This document shows positions 24,101 to 34,147 of a stretch of 64,000 bases of DNA, in pieces. Origin of the DNA: Chrysaora quinquecirrha. Taxonomy: Eukaryota; Cnidaria; Scyphozoa; Semaeostomeae; Pelagiidae. Position 1 is the stretch's first letter. Each line of letters opens with the position of its first letter. A model generated the notes under the pieces. That model worked only from the letters and a program-made list of their open reading frames with translations, was not told where the DNA came from and did no database searches. Made by a program: the position numbers and the translations under genes. The DNA lies in assembly GCA_014526335.1 (NCBI GenBank), contig JACTAT010000051.1:2952411-3016410 (forward strand), read 5' to 3'.

Positions 24101-25943
24101 CTATAGAGCTCAATGAAATCGCCGAGTAACTCTCTGAGTCATAGAGCCCAAGGCTCTTATCCGTTTGACTTTATATAAATATCCTATAAAACTGTAAACT
24201 TTTGTAAAAGAGCAAAGTAAGGATGATTTAAGCATGAAGAAGCGAATCGCAATTAGCCGTTGTATTCGCTCATCCTTCTTTTGAATATTTCGCAAGTTTT
24301 TGATCATTTGACTTCAACAGGAAGATCGTGGACCTTTATGTGAGAAGCACTTTTAGCCAAAAATCGATTAGCGTAGAGGAACGGCCAAATCTGTTTTGTT
24401 ATTAAGTAATTCTCTTTACTCGTGTGTCGTGTTCGATAGCTTGACAAACAGTTCTGTAAGGGATGTGTAAGTTTTGCTTCGATGAGTTCATGGACGGTGG
24501 GCCAACCAGGTGTTCTGATTATGGGAAGAGCAGAAACATCATAGGAGCTGCTTGTAACAATAGACGCTTCCGCAAAGATGGCCGCCGTTTTTGCCTACTG
24601 TTTTAATTAAGGATTTTCGAAAGGAATTCTGGGAATAATTTCCTTAGTTACGTATTTTACATAGCTGTAGACGTTGAATTCGTAGCTAAGGAAATTATTC
24701 CTAGAATTCCATTCGAAAAACCTTAAGAAAAGCAAGGGATTGACAGAAACGGCGGCCATCTTTTGCGGAAACCTCTATTCTTGAAGCCCTGTTTTGGAGT
24801 TTCCGCAACCTGCTGATCGAAGGTGAAATGGTGTTTTAGCGCCAGTCGCTAGGATCTCAGTAGTAGGTTAACTAATCGAGACCTTGACCCTGGCTGTGAC
24901 GCTACCGTGGTTGGGCTCGAACCCTGACCACACTGAGCTTCTGACACCACGAGTCAGCTGGATTACACCACGACGCCACAGCACCTTCAAGGGTTGATTG
25001 CACTGATTCCAGAAAACTCCCCATACAGGACAGCCGAATGTAAAGTAGGGTTCCACTAAACTTTCATACATATGAACATCCCTTAAACCCTTGAAACCTT
25101 TTTCGTTACTGATGAAATTTGCTCAAAGAAAACAAAGTAACCTAAGTCTTGTTTACTGCGCAGGCTGCTGGTTTCTTCGTGACTTTCCTTGGCTTGGTAT
25201 CCATAACCTATTTGACGATTCTATCCTTCGATCTCTACCTGTCGGTCTGCCGACCATTTCTGGCATCGAATCTCCACGATAATACAAAGGTGGCATTCTG
25301 GACCAACGTGTTTCCATGGGTCTTTTCTCTTTTCTGGGCTGCCGCTCCGTTGGCTGGCTGGTCAAGCTACACCCTTGAAGACGACCGTCTGCGATGCTCT
25401 ATAAACTGGAATGGCAAATCGGCAGGCGACAAGACCTACGTGGCATTTCTTTTCGTCTTCTGCTACTTGATTCCCTTGGTTGTCATGTGCACGTGTTTTA
25501 CGGCAGTGAAACGCGAGCTGGGGAGAATGCGCAAACGTGCAATGGAACTCACAAGCCAACAATCCGCCATCGCTTTTGAGAATATCTCCGCAGAGAAGAA
25601 GCACACAAAACTGGCTTTTGTGATGACAACATCCTTTATCATATCCTGGACGCCATACACCATCATTTCATTCCTGTCATCTTATTGCAAGAGCTACGTA
25701 ACCGTCCCGATCCAGCTTGGAACCATTGCCGCCATATTTGCAAAAATGTCTACTCTTCTTAACCCCATCATTTATTCATTCCTGTATGCCAGATTCCGCA
25801 AAAACATGGCCATACCCTGCTTTGGAAAGATCTTCGCCAACAATACTGTCCATAATGGCGTGAATTTCGGCAACGGCAACGCATCACGATCGACACTTGA
25901 AACATCAGGTGTAGGTCATGGACAGGTGGAAAGCCAAATATAA
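15120..25943 (+). CDS. Opsin (cnidarian type), two exons, retrotransposon in the intron
   Basis: Exons 15120-15347 and 25164-25943 join in phase 0 (CAAG|GTATAC donor, GCGCAG acceptor) to give a 335-residue seven-helix receptor. Opsin marks: Asp of helix 2 in AVGDL, the Cys75/Cys154 pair for the extracellular disulphide, the retinal Schiff-base lysine at residue 270 in [11 protein letters not shown], and NPIIY at the end of helix 7. A Glu six residues before Cys154 fits the distal counterion; the helix 3 site used by vertebrate visual opsins is not acidic. The DRY motif after helix 3 reads DLY (residues 99-101), so the usual arginine is missing. An in-frame stop at 15084 makes ATG 15120 the likely start, giving an unusually short N-terminus. 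It should bind retinal and sense light at the membrane; coupling is unknown. The 9.8-kb intron holds a Ty3/gypsy element. Confidence 0.92.
15355..15539 (-). repeat. 3' LTR of the gypsy element
   Basis: 185 bp, identical to 22495-22679, with TG...CA ends. Its outer edge lies only 7 bp inside the opsin intron. Confidence 0.95.
15540..16207 (-). other. 3' non-coding segment of the gypsy element
   Basis: Lies between the end of the integrase reading frame and the 3' LTR. Apart from the polypurine tract next to the LTR I see no coding or envelope-like frame. Confidence 0.5.
16208..18012 (-). pseudogene. Integrase region of the gypsy element, frame-shifted
   Basis: Two open pieces in different frames. 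17485-18012 has the HHCC zinc-binding segment (GHLSSDRV... and CSCIKQ) and the first catalytic Asp of the core (SIDFLHLE). The second Asp (DQGGE) lies across the shift, and 16208-17485 begins after it with the catalytic Glu in [10 protein letters not shown] and the [13 protein letters not shown] segment. A long acidic Pro/Ser-rich C-terminal extension follows. The shift lies near 17.5-17.6 kb. It integrates cDNA into host DNA in intact relatives. Confidence 0.9.
18042..18902 (-). pseudogene. RNase H domain of the gypsy element
   Basis: Shows the thumb/connection start ([11 protein letters not shown]), then the RNase H signature [38 protein letters not shown] and [16 protein letters not shown] with its acidic residues. 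The domain itself is open; it is cut off from the RT by a frame change near 18.99 kb. The C-terminus runs into the integrase region. Confidence 0.92.
19052..19941 (-). pseudogene. Reverse transcriptase domain of the gypsy element, several breaks
   Basis: Fingers ([21 protein letters not shown]) and palm ([11 protein letters not shown]) lie in separate frames across 19450-19586. The conserved palm segment PFGLTNAP and the catalytic [11 protein letters not shown] box are intact but again in different frames near 19250. An in-frame TGA follows the catalytic box at about 19145, and a further shift is near 18.99 kb. Most interruptions are one-base changes. Confidence 0.9.
19907..20944 (-). pseudogene. 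MYND-type zinc finger plus aspartic protease of the gypsy element
   Basis: A 345-residue open frame. Near its start is a cysteine/histidine cluster [20 protein letters not shown] followed by SQHQSCC, matching the second half of a MYND finger. About 60 residues later comes the retroviral-type protease core [19 protein letters not shown] (catalytic D in DTG), then a flap-like region and [10 protein letters not shown]. The upstream piece (20950-21080) carries a CxxC...H knuckle-like motif ([13 protein letters not shown]) in another frame. A MYND finger in place of, or next to, the nucleocapsid knuckle is unusual. Confidence 0.82.
21392..22391 (-). pseudogene. gag region of the gypsy element
   Basis: Two open pieces: 21960-22391 starts at ATG 22391 with a charged, Leu/Lys/Glu-rich N-terminus predicted to be coiled coil. 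21392-21874 has a capsid-like helical segment ([39 protein letters not shown]), as in other gypsy gag proteins. A frame break lies between 21874 and 21960. Assignment rests on position and composition, since gag is poorly conserved. Confidence 0.75.
22495..22679 (-). repeat. 5' LTR of the gypsy element
   Basis: 185 bp, identical to 15355-15539, followed on the right by the 'taca' duplication. Confidence 0.95.
22680..23229. other. Opsin intron, no gene seen
   Basis: Intronic sequence right of the retroelement. The 126-residue minus-strand frame at 22906-23286 is low-complexity Phe/Leu-rich and resembles nothing I know. Confidence 0.4.
23230..23465 (-). repeat. tRNA-derived SINE, family A, copy 2
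   Basis: On the minus strand: A-box-like 'tagctcagcgaaaacg' and B-box 'aggttcgaatct', with the same head sequence as the copy at 3994-4215 ('gggctgtatgacttggagag'). Confidence 0.8.
24030..24190 (-). repeat. tRNA-derived SINE, family A, copy 3
   Basis: Minus-strand copy with A-box-like 'atagctcagtggaaacg' and B-box-like 'agttcgaatccc'; its head sequence is shorter than in copy 2. Confidence 0.75.
24191..24558. other. Opsin intron, no feature recognised
   Basis: No coding similarity, inverted repeat or tandem array was seen here. Confidence 0.4.
24559..24777. repeat. Palindromic MITE, about 219 bp
   Basis: Left end 'caatagacgcttccgcaaag' with 'atggccgccgtttttg' is mirrored by 'cggcggccatcttttgcgga' and 'aacctctattcttg' on the right. 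The inner 'aaggaattctgggaataatt' is also mirrored. Almost the whole element is a hairpin. Confidence 0.8.
24877..24990 (-). repeat. tRNA-derived SINE, family B, copy 1
   Basis: Minus strand carries 'gctgactcgtggtgtcagaa' and a B-box 'gggttcgagccc'. The same sequence in the same orientation is found at the right window edge. Confidence 0.6.
24985..25085 (-). pseudogene. LINE reverse-transcriptase fragment
   Basis: The minus strand reads [17 protein letters not shown] and continues in frame for about 30 residues. This is the segment after the RT core in CR1/jockey-type LINEs (Y.SLVQPHF.Y..PVWG). It is a short dead relic in the opsin intron next to a SINE. Confidence 0.65.
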
Positions 25944-25984
25944 CATTATAACATTAAATAACCAAGACTGCGCTCTTCTTTTAA

Positions 25985-26135
25985 TAATGTAATTGTAATT
26001 GTAATTGTAATTGTAATTGCAATTGTAATCGTAATCGTAATTGTAATTGTAATTGTAATTGTAATTGTAATTGGAATCGTAATTGTAATTGTAATTGTAA
26101 TTGTAATTGTAATTGTAATTGTAATTGGAATTTTA
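25985..26135. repeat. (TAATTG)n microsatellite
   Basis: About 25 near-perfect hexamer copies immediately 3' of the opsin stop, followed by the dispersed repeat at 26120-26300. Confidence 0.95.
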
Positions 26136-26300
26136 ATTGTATATTACTTAATGTTAGTATTTGCAGTAGCGAAGAAGCACTAATTCACATTAACATGAAG
26201 CAATTCCAGAGATAGCATCAAAGAATCATTTATAACAGAGCAAACACCCGATTTTTTTATTTAGGAACAATGTTGTTACACTATCAAGCTTAAACTCTTT
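26120..26300. repeat. Dispersed repeat, copy 2
   Basis: Matches 3165-3345: 'actaattcacattaacatga', 'gcatcaaagaatcatttata', then 'tttttttatttaggaac'. Both copies start from TAATTG units, so the hexamer array probably belongs to the mobile unit. Confidence 0.65.
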
Positions 26301-26372
26301 GTTATTTCGGGCTGACTTAATTTCAGCTGGAAGAGAGTCCAGATTTTGGGCCCTTGGAAGGATTTAATGCCA

Positions 26373-26466
26373 TAGTCAGGGCCTGTTTATATGGACAAAT
26401 TTCGTCTCACTGCTCAGCTGACGGGCTGGAATGTGGGATGATTTTGTCCATATAAACAGGCCCTTA
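26373..26466. repeat. Small hairpin MITE, 94 bp
   Basis: Left 'agggcctgtttatatggaca' and right 'tgtccatataaacaggccct' are exact complements, with about 50 bp between them. Confidence 0.85.
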
Positions 26467-26639
26467 GTTGTTTTGATCTTTGGAAATGGTAAGAGATTCG
26501 TTATCCAAAGATTGCGGTCTACATGTTTAATAAGAAATAATATTTCATTTATTGATTAATGAAGGAAATATTTCAAGTTCTGTTTGTTCTTTTTGCATGC
26601 GCAGCTAAACTTTAACAAGAGTCGTAGCTGCTAGTTGTT

Positions 26640-27440
26640 GTAGTCGTATAGTAATAAATTAAATTTTTGTTTTTGTTCGTTTCTTTTTGTTTGATTGTTT
26701 GTTGGTTCTATTTGCTTCTTAGTTTGTTTGATTTCTTTTTTGTTTTGTTTGTCTTCGATGGTTTATTTGCTTTTGTTTGCTTGTATGTTTGCTTATTTTT
26801 CCTTGTTTATTTCTTTTGACCGTTTGTTTGTTTGTTTACGTTTGTTTATTTCGTTTCTTTGGTGGTTTTTTGGTTGATTCTTAATTTACTTTGGTTTGTT
26901 TGCTTTCCTTTATTTGTTTATTTTTTCCATTGTTTGTTTTCATTTTGTTTGCTTTTCTCTGTTTGTTTCTTTGTTAACGTTTGTTTATTTTGTTTCTTTG
27001 ATGGATTTTCTTATTTGCTTGTAAATTTACTATCGTTTGTTTGTTTTCCTTTATTTGTTAGTTTACTTAAATTCTCATTTTGTTTGTTTGCCTTTGATGG
27101 TTTATTTGCTTATGTTTGTTTATTGTTTATTGTTAATTTATTAATTTATTCATTATTAATTTATTAATTTATTGTTTGTTTATTGTTTGCTTTTCTTTGT
27201 TGGTTTCTTTTTTTGCGATTGTTCATTTTGTTTCTTTGATGGTTTTTTGTTTGTTAGTTAATTTACTTTCGTTTGTTTGTTTCTTTGTTTGTTTGTTTTT
27301 GTTTGTTTTATTTCTTTGATTATGTTTCTTTATTTTGTTTATTTGATTGTTCTTTCTTGATTGTTTGTTTATTTACTTTCGTTTTTATGTTTTCCTTTCT
27401 TTGTTTTTCGTTTGTTTCTTTCCTTTCCTTGATTTATTTG
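26640..27440. repeat. GTTT-rich low-complexity tract
   Basis: About 800 bp of degenerate GTTT/CTTT units. The Phe/Leu/Val/Cys-rich open frames across it (for example 26832-27167) are composition artefacts. Confidence 0.9.
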
Positions 27441-27769
27441 TAAAAATTGTAAAAAAAATTGTACTTGTTATAATAATTTGTATAAATAAAAATAATCAAA
27501 CAGTTGTTACAATGATGCAAAATTCTAATATTAAAACGCTTTTATTTGTTGTGGTATATTACTATTATCTACAGTTTTATTGAACAGTTTTAAATAAGAA
27601 AATTCTAAGGAAATTCAAGACAGCTCAGGGAGGGACTTGCTGATTAACTTTGAGCAAAGGCAATTTTGTGAAAAATAGGGGTTTTAAAAATGAGAATCAG
27701 GGTCGCAGGTCGTCAGGGTTTTTCGCAGGCCACACTGAATCAATCTCAATCAAGCCATTTTCAGCGTAG

Positions 27770-28056
27770 TTCCATGGGTGGTTAGACACTGCAGGAGTAC
27801 ATTAATTTTATGATATGAAAGAGACTTTTTCTGCATTATATCGTCTTTTTCTGTTTCCTATATCCTTCAACAACCACAAATCGAGCTTCAACAGGAGCCC
27901 AAATTTGACCTAGCCGCTATTTTGAAAGTTCTACAACGAAGGGAGAACAGAGAAAAGTCTTTTCTTTCTCTTCGGTCTTCAATCTTTCCTCTGCAGAACC
28001 AAAGAAACTTGTCCTCCGATTTGTCCTTCACATGCGGTGTCTAACCACCCATGGTA
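27770..28056. repeat. MITE with CCATGGGTGGTTAGACAC ends
   Basis: Left 'ccatgggtggttagacac' and right 'gtgtctaaccacccatgg' are perfect inverted repeats about 287 bp apart. The core is non-coding. Confidence 0.85.
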
Positions 28057-28382
28057 GTTCCTTGCATTGTGGTTGCATTACACTAAAAATGATTGGTGAA
28101 AACCGCATGGGAAATAGTAGATGCTAGGGACACTATCTTAAGAGAATGGATATCATAGTTATAAGCTAAATACGTTTAAAATTGTGTAAGGGTACTTAAA
28201 TTGTGATTGTAAATTGTACTAGCAATTGTAAATGAAATAAATAGAAAAGCTTTAAATTTAACTAATTGTAAATGTGCGGATTCCTTTTCAATTATCATAT
28301 CACCTGCTGGACTTGTCTACTTGTTTTTTTTCCACCGGTCTAAATGAATAGGTATCGTGGCAATTTTAGTACCGGCTGACTA

Positions 28383-29098
28383 AAGGCGGATTTCCATTCA
28401 GTGCATTTTGTCGCGCGCGTGACTTTTTGAGATCGCGAGCCAAGTTTCAATTTCCATTCAGAAAGTGGACGGTCGCAAACTAATTGTTCTGTGTTACACG
28501 CTTTTTTATAAGGAACCACTTTATAAGGAACCTACATGTAGAAGGCCCGAAAATTTAAAGAATTTATACTACTAAAGAGAAAATCATTAAGGAACTTGTG
28601 AATTTTGAATACTTTTATCACTGCAAATAATCAAGAATTAGAAAGCCCGTTCCATTCATTTGAAGTAGAAAATCACATAAATTGTACTTTACGCATGTAT
28701 CAAATGCTTCCTTGAGTAGTCTCGAGCTAGCTTTGCTTAAATGCAAATGCCTCTGTACTGCAGTCATTAAACTGTAGGTGCACTCAAAATTAAGGAACTA
28801 TTAAGGAACTTTTTGAACTACAATCGTCTCAAAAGAGGTAAAAAATTAAGGAACTTTAAGAACTAGGCCTTGAGCTAGGTTCTTTATAAAAAAAAAGTAC
28901 AATCCGATTAAACTCTTGTGTGTTCTGATTGGTTCATACAATCGCTCGATCGCAAAAGTGGAACGAGCTTCTGCATTTTTCTGTGATCGCGTGCTCAAAC
29001 CCAGAGAGGAATATTTTTGAAATACGCATGCTCAGAGCAAAAGTCGATCGCGAAAAGTCGCGCGCTCGACAAAATGCACTGAATGGAAATCAACCTTA
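28383..29098. repeat. MITE with about 40-bp ends (host of a nested MITE)
   Basis: Left 'ggatttccattcagtgcatt' then 'ttgtcgcgcgcg' is mirrored by 'gcgcgctcgacaaaatgcac' then 'tgaatggaaatc'. A TAA trinucleotide at both outer edges suggests a PIF/Harbinger-like 3-bp duplication. The middle is interrupted by another MITE at 28495-28905. Confidence 0.8.
28495..28905. repeat. TA-flanked MITE (TTATAAGGAACC family), nested copy
   Basis: Starts 'acacgcttttttataaggaa' and ends in the inverted, decayed 'ggttctttataaaaaaaaagt'. The 410-bp interior is about 90 percent similar by eye to 55846-56256. TA at the outer edges fits the Tc1/mariner type. Confidence 0.85.
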
Positions 29099-29439
29099 AG
29101 AAAACTACACACCAATCACCACTTTAACCGTCTTTGTATCGCTTTGTACTTATGCGCTTACTTTGCTATCCAGTAATGGAAGACGTTTTAGGATAAACAA
29201 TGAAGTTTGGGTTCTTGCATTCCGAGACACCCATGTCTTAAAGAAGTTTTCAGGGTGGAGGAGAGGATTGTGGGTCCTTGGGTGCAACTTCACAGTGCTC
29301 TTTTGTTCCTTGTAGCTCTTATTTTCAGAAAATCCTTGATAAAATCGTGAAAGGTATATATGAAATCACAATTTAGAAGAAAAGTGTGTAAATAAGAGAC
29401 ACAAACGACGTTTTTTAGGCAAGTTTGGGTTGAATTGGT

Positions 29440-29595
29440 CATCCACCCATCCACCCATCCATCCATCCATGATCCATCCATCCATCTCCACGCATCTATG
29501 CATCCATGCATCCATGCATCCATCCATGCATCCATCCGTCCATACATCCATCCATCAACCCATCTACCCACCCATCCATCCATCCATCTATCGAT
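29440..29595. repeat. (CATC)n microsatellite
   Basis: Dominated by CATC/CATGCATC units. The Met/Asp/Trp/Gly-rich frames on one strand and His/Pro/Ser-rich frames on the other are artefacts. Confidence 0.95.
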
Positions 29596-31022
29596 ATCAC
29601 TGTGATCCAGTGAAAACGAGGCAGCGATTCAATTCAAGATTAGCCGTTTTTTGCTGCTTGTTTACGAATCGCAGTTTGAGCGTCCACCGGTTCCATTTAA
29701 AAGCGATAACCACGACTTGTAGGATAAGGGGGACATACAACCTACTATTGGTAGCAACTGAATTTAGTTGTTCTCTTGAAAATAGGCAATATTCTAGTCG
29801 CTTCTGAATTAAAAGTTCTGCTCGGTTCTGCTTAAGACTTGGAGAGGGCAAAAACTAGTTAATTACCCAACGGTAATTTCCGCGAGAGCACTCAATCTGC
29901 GGCAAGCGGCATTTGCATTAGCAGAAACCCAAAAACCAAAATAAATAAGCAACAACCGCGCGCTACATTCTTAAAGACCCCACTAATAAATAACTTTTGA
30001 AACTAATATTTCGAAATAATTATGCTAAGAATTCAGCCGTAATCACCTGTTTTCCACAAAACATTTTAAGTTGACACAACAGGTGCTGTAGGAGATATGA
30101 TGCGGAATCGTTATCATGGCCTAAATTTATCGACGTTTTTATCACTTTCGCTGTTATTTTCTTCAAATTTCAAGCATTTCAATCTCCGCGGTTCACTTTT
30201 ATCTTTGCTGCAAACAAACGAGTCTTTTTTAAGGGTTTATGAAATTCAGGTCTTGTAATATGCGCTAGTGATTGTGCTCAACGTTACTTGGTTTTGGGAA
30301 ATTTTTTTGGTAGCTGTTTCTAGATGGTTTTATACAGGTTAGTAAGTTTGAAATCAATTTAAATTTATCTTAAAAAGTTTCATAAATATCACAAATTATA
30401 TCTGTAATTGATATACAATTATTTAACTGCTTTAAATGTATTTTACGCAAACTTTAGATGGTTTTCTTTTAGGGTCTCTATCAGCTTGGCAAGAAAACAT
30501 TCGTCTTGAGAATTAGGCCGAATGATAGCTATTGTTGGTAGGTTCCGTCTGAAGGCTGAAAAATTACAGGCTTTGAAGACAGGATAGCTGCCGAATATTA
30601 ACATTTCAGTCATTATTATGCTTCCCTACTCTACAAGCGTTACACTGTTTTTAAATAAGCAACTGGACTTTTATCCAGCCCTCAAAGTTGCTTAAAATTT
30701 TAGACATTTCATACCTCAAAGTTGCTTAAAAGTTGCTTAACATTATTCTGACCTAACAACCACCCCTGACTTCGAGGGTAAAAATCATCAACTCTTAGGC
30801 CTAAAACACGACTTTTGGGAGACAGTAAGTGGAAAAACGTTAGCTAGAGAACTTCAACATGCAAAACATAAGAACAAACAATTTCCTAACATCCTAAAAA
30901 GTCTTGCATACACTCCTTTTTATTAGAAACCTCTACAGTAATAAAAAACTCAATAAAGATGAAACTTAAGAAGCCTACAACTTTTAAGATAGACCTGAGA
31001 AGTGCTATTGGCACTTCTTATT
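29596..31022. other. Intergenic, nothing confident
   Basis: Contains a fragment related to the TAGACTTATTAC MITE family near 29700 ('gcgataaccacgactt') and short 'ctcaaagttgcttaaa' duplications near 30690-30740. No exon could be supported; upstream exons of the next gene may lie here. Confidence 0.4.
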
Positions 31023-31403
31023 ACTCTTAGGTGCCTAATTGCTGGGGGTTTGAATTGGCGTGGGGTTGAAACAGCATTCAGGATCCAATTGACGCGGGTC
31101 GAAGCAAACGGGAGAATCGCAATTTGTTTGACAAATTTTGTCAGCAACCTGCTGAAACGCAGTGCGAACGGGCCTTATAGTACTTATAAGCTGAGGCAAT
31201 CCATAGTTCTAACAAACAAACAGAATGTACGGGGTGTATACGTGAAACTTCATACCAAGAAAGTCAGTAAAATAAGTAAAAAATATCTAAACCAATATTA
31301 ATGCAGTCTTAATGAGCGTGGGTCCTAATCAGAGTGGGAGGTGGTTGGAAATTTTTCAAAAACTTAATTTGCGGGGGAGAAGGCAATAAGGTACCTGAGA
31401 GGG
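31023..31403. repeat. MITE with CTTAGGTGCCTAATTGC ends, copy 1
   Basis: Left 'cttaggtgcctaattgctgg' and right 'ggcaataaggtacctgag' are imperfect inverted repeats. Its interior matches 43978-44357 ('ttgaattggcg', 'aatttgtttgacaaattttg'). Confidence 0.75.
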
Positions 31404-31599
31404 AGTTTTTACAGAAAAACCATAGTGACATTCGTGCCTGAGATGAGAACTCTTACTGTAAAAAACGTGCCAAATATTTGAGAGTTATTTTCCTTTATAC
31501 GATATTTACGTTTGAAATTTCTTGCATGTTTAGGATTTTAATTTGCAATACAGTTCAAGCTGAAGATACAGAAAGAAATATGGCAAAGGAAGGATCGAA

Positions 31600-34147
31600 A
31601 TGCTTCTAATTACAACCGAGCAACAGACTAAACTTTCAGATATTTCAAAGAGTATAACATCAACGAAAACAGACTATGCAGTATCTTCAAGTAGTAGCAT
31701 ATGCACGGTACCTCTGCACACAAACGAACACTCTCAAAACAAAGTTGATTTCGACTTAAACGTAAGAGAAAACTTCTCGTATGCCGGCCTGATTCAACCG
31801 ACAACCTTGATCAGCAAAGGAAGGACTACATCAAGACCGACCGTCATCGCAGAGAGAAATACACAAGTGATGCCAAAGCAAGTAATGTGGCAGAGAACAA
31901 GACTACAGCAATTTCAAACAGCAATGATTTCTTTAAATTCTTTGAAAAGTGTCATCGTGCAGTCCTTAGTAATGGTACCTTCAGTGACAGGAGTCGAAAA
32001 TTCCACGACCACAACTTTAAATTCGACAAGGAATTTCAATTCCAATGCAAAAGGTGATTAATTATGATTTCATGTCTTAGAATTGCTGCAATAGCAAATT
32101 TATAATCCCATTTCACACTTGCTTTCGATGCTTGCTTGAGTCAAATCATGGAAGATGCTGTTGCGTCGCGGTCTAATCCATATCTATGACTTGTCGTGTA
32201 GCTGAATAGCTTTCGAATTCAGGGTTCGATTTGATAACTATTACCAACTACAAACTACGTGTGATTAAAGGTTAAAACTTTCCAATATAACGCATTGTTA
32301 ATGACTGTTGCGTCTGTTTTGACTGACGAAGATAAATGAAGATCAGCGGAGCATGTTCCAGTTTTCATTATGCCCCCTCTCTAATAAGCCCCTCTCTCTA
32401 ATAAGTCCCCTCTTTAAAAGACCTTCTCTTATAAGCCCCTCTCTAATAAGCCCCTTTCTCTAATAAGTCCCCTCTTTAAAAGACCTTCTCTAATAAGCCC
32501 CCTCTCTAATAAGCCCCTCTCTCTAATAAGTCCCCTCTTTAAAAGACCTTCTCTTATAAGCCCCCTCTCTAATAAGCCCCTCTCTCTAATAAGTCCCCTC
32601 TTTAAAAGACCTTCTCTAATAAGCCCCCTCTCTAATAAGTCCCTCTCTCTAATAAGTCCCCTCTTTAAAAGACCTTCTCTAATAAGCCCCCTCTCTAATA
32701 AGCCCCATTTTCGAACCCTCTAAAACTTCAAAGATCAAATAAGCCCCCGGGGGCTTAATAGGGCTTTATTAACGGTAGGAGTATAAACTGTACATCGTTT
32801 GCTGCATTTCTTTTAGGGTCTACCATCCCATTGGTAACAATCTTGATACCACTGTCAGTTGTATTGGTAATTGCAATAATCATTGTTGTGATTTACGTTT
32901 GCAAGAAACATCAGTTAAAGAAGAAAAGGTGAGGGCAACATTCTTTCTAACCTCCTCTCCGTATCGAGGCTGGCTGTGCCCAGCAAGGCTTATTCCTATA
33001 CGTTCTAACAAGAGATATATTCCTATTGGCTATCCCAACTGATATTCTCCAATAATACCATCGTAATGCATTCAATGCTTTGCAATGTGGACTCATTGTA
33101 ATTCCATCCAAGCGAGGGTTTGGCTGCCTCTGTCTGTCCTCATGTTTGTGTCTCTTTGCCAATGCGTTGCTGTCAAATGGCTATTCAGATTAACAGCAAA
33201 TAAAGCCACTTCAATGCACAATGCCTTTGAGGTCGAAGTTGTTATTGGCGGAGTTCATGGGAGGCGGTGGTCCTTACGAGTTGATGGTCTTAGACGGGCA
33301 AGGGCTAGTGGCTATATAAAATAGACCTAGGTTGTCGGGATAAGCCTCGTGCTTTTGCGAATTCGACCGTGGTTTCTCACCATCTACCCTCAAGACCCTA
33401 AAACAGGCTCTAAAATCACAGGACCCTGAAACTTCTATAAACGGCATTACCGAAAGGTCCAGGCCCGGAGGCCCTGAAGCCTTGAAACGCCTATGACCTG
33501 CAAGTACATAAATTCCAGACTCGGAAGTATATATTGAATATATAGAAATACACATATAGAATATATAGAACTCCAATAAATGGCTGTATCTCAAATCCAG
33601 ACTCGGAGACCCTGGAACCTTAAAGCTCCATGACCTAAAAGTACCTAAAATCCAGACTCGGAAACCCTGGGACCTTAAAACACCATGACCTACAAGTACC
33701 TAACATCCAGACTCGGAAGAAACAGGACCTTGAAACTCCTAACACTTTCAAGTGCCAAAAAATGGCTCCTCCAGTCACTGACTAATGCTACCTTTTTCTT
33801 AAGATATCTGCATAACAATGATTGGACATTTTTTATGATTTTTCTAGGAGGAAACCTGGAAAAAGAATACAGAGAGTAGCATATCTTGGTTGGAGGCATT
33901 TGAATTTCCACAATCATCAAGAGCTTTTAACGATTTTAGTGAGCACACAGACTTTTCGATACCAATGGGACCAATTCAGTTGAACAATTTTGCTTTTGAT
34001 AACTTCGACCCTTCAACAAGAGACAACATAACAGAGCATTTCAGTAACAGAAGGCGAACAAGTCCAGCGTACAGCTATAAAAATAAGAAACGCTCCGATA
34101 TATACCCCATTGATGACGACATTCTCGCCAATCATAACAGCATTGAG
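31600..34147 (+). CDS. Single-pass membrane protein, function unknown
   Basis: Three exons are supported: 31600-32053 (Ser/Thr-rich, 151 residues, likely extracellular), 32817-32928 (membrane segment IPLVTILIPLSVVLVIAIII, then basic KKHQLKKK) and 33848-34147 (cytoplasmic, acidic and aromatic, with FDNFDPST and SDIYPIDDD). The 31600/32817 junction is in phase. The 32928/33848 junction is off by one base as written; one extra A in the run at 32924-32927 would restore it. The frame has a stop at 31561, so ATG 31600 or an upstream exon spliced in later gives the start; no signal peptide is visible. After the donor at 34147 a further exon is likely near 34510-34655 (ends KRALLSIKYATNAAI), but its phase could not be settled. 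I do not recognise the family. Confidence 0.6.
32385..32715. repeat. About 61-bp tandem repeat of CTCTAATAAGCCCC units
   Basis: Roughly five copies of 'ctctctaataagcccc', 'tctctctaataagtcccctc' and 'tttaaaagaccttctc' in series, in the intron between the first two exons of the membrane protein gene. Confidence 0.9.
33400..33740. repeat. Degenerate tandem repeat, about 60-bp unit
   Basis: Units of 'ccagactcggaaaccctggg', 'accttaaaacaccatgacct' and 'acaagtacctaacat' recur from 33570 on, with more diverged units from 33400. It is intronic. Confidence 0.75.

Noticed and set aside
26695..27583. Plus-strand open frames rich in Phe, Leu, Val and Cys
   Set aside because: They follow the GTTT-rich simple sequence; composition is forced by the repeat and there are no splice or family signals.
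29290..29807. Open frames of Met/Asp/Trp/Gly and His/Pro/Ser repeats
   Set aside because: Direct translations of the (CATC)n microsatellite on both strands.
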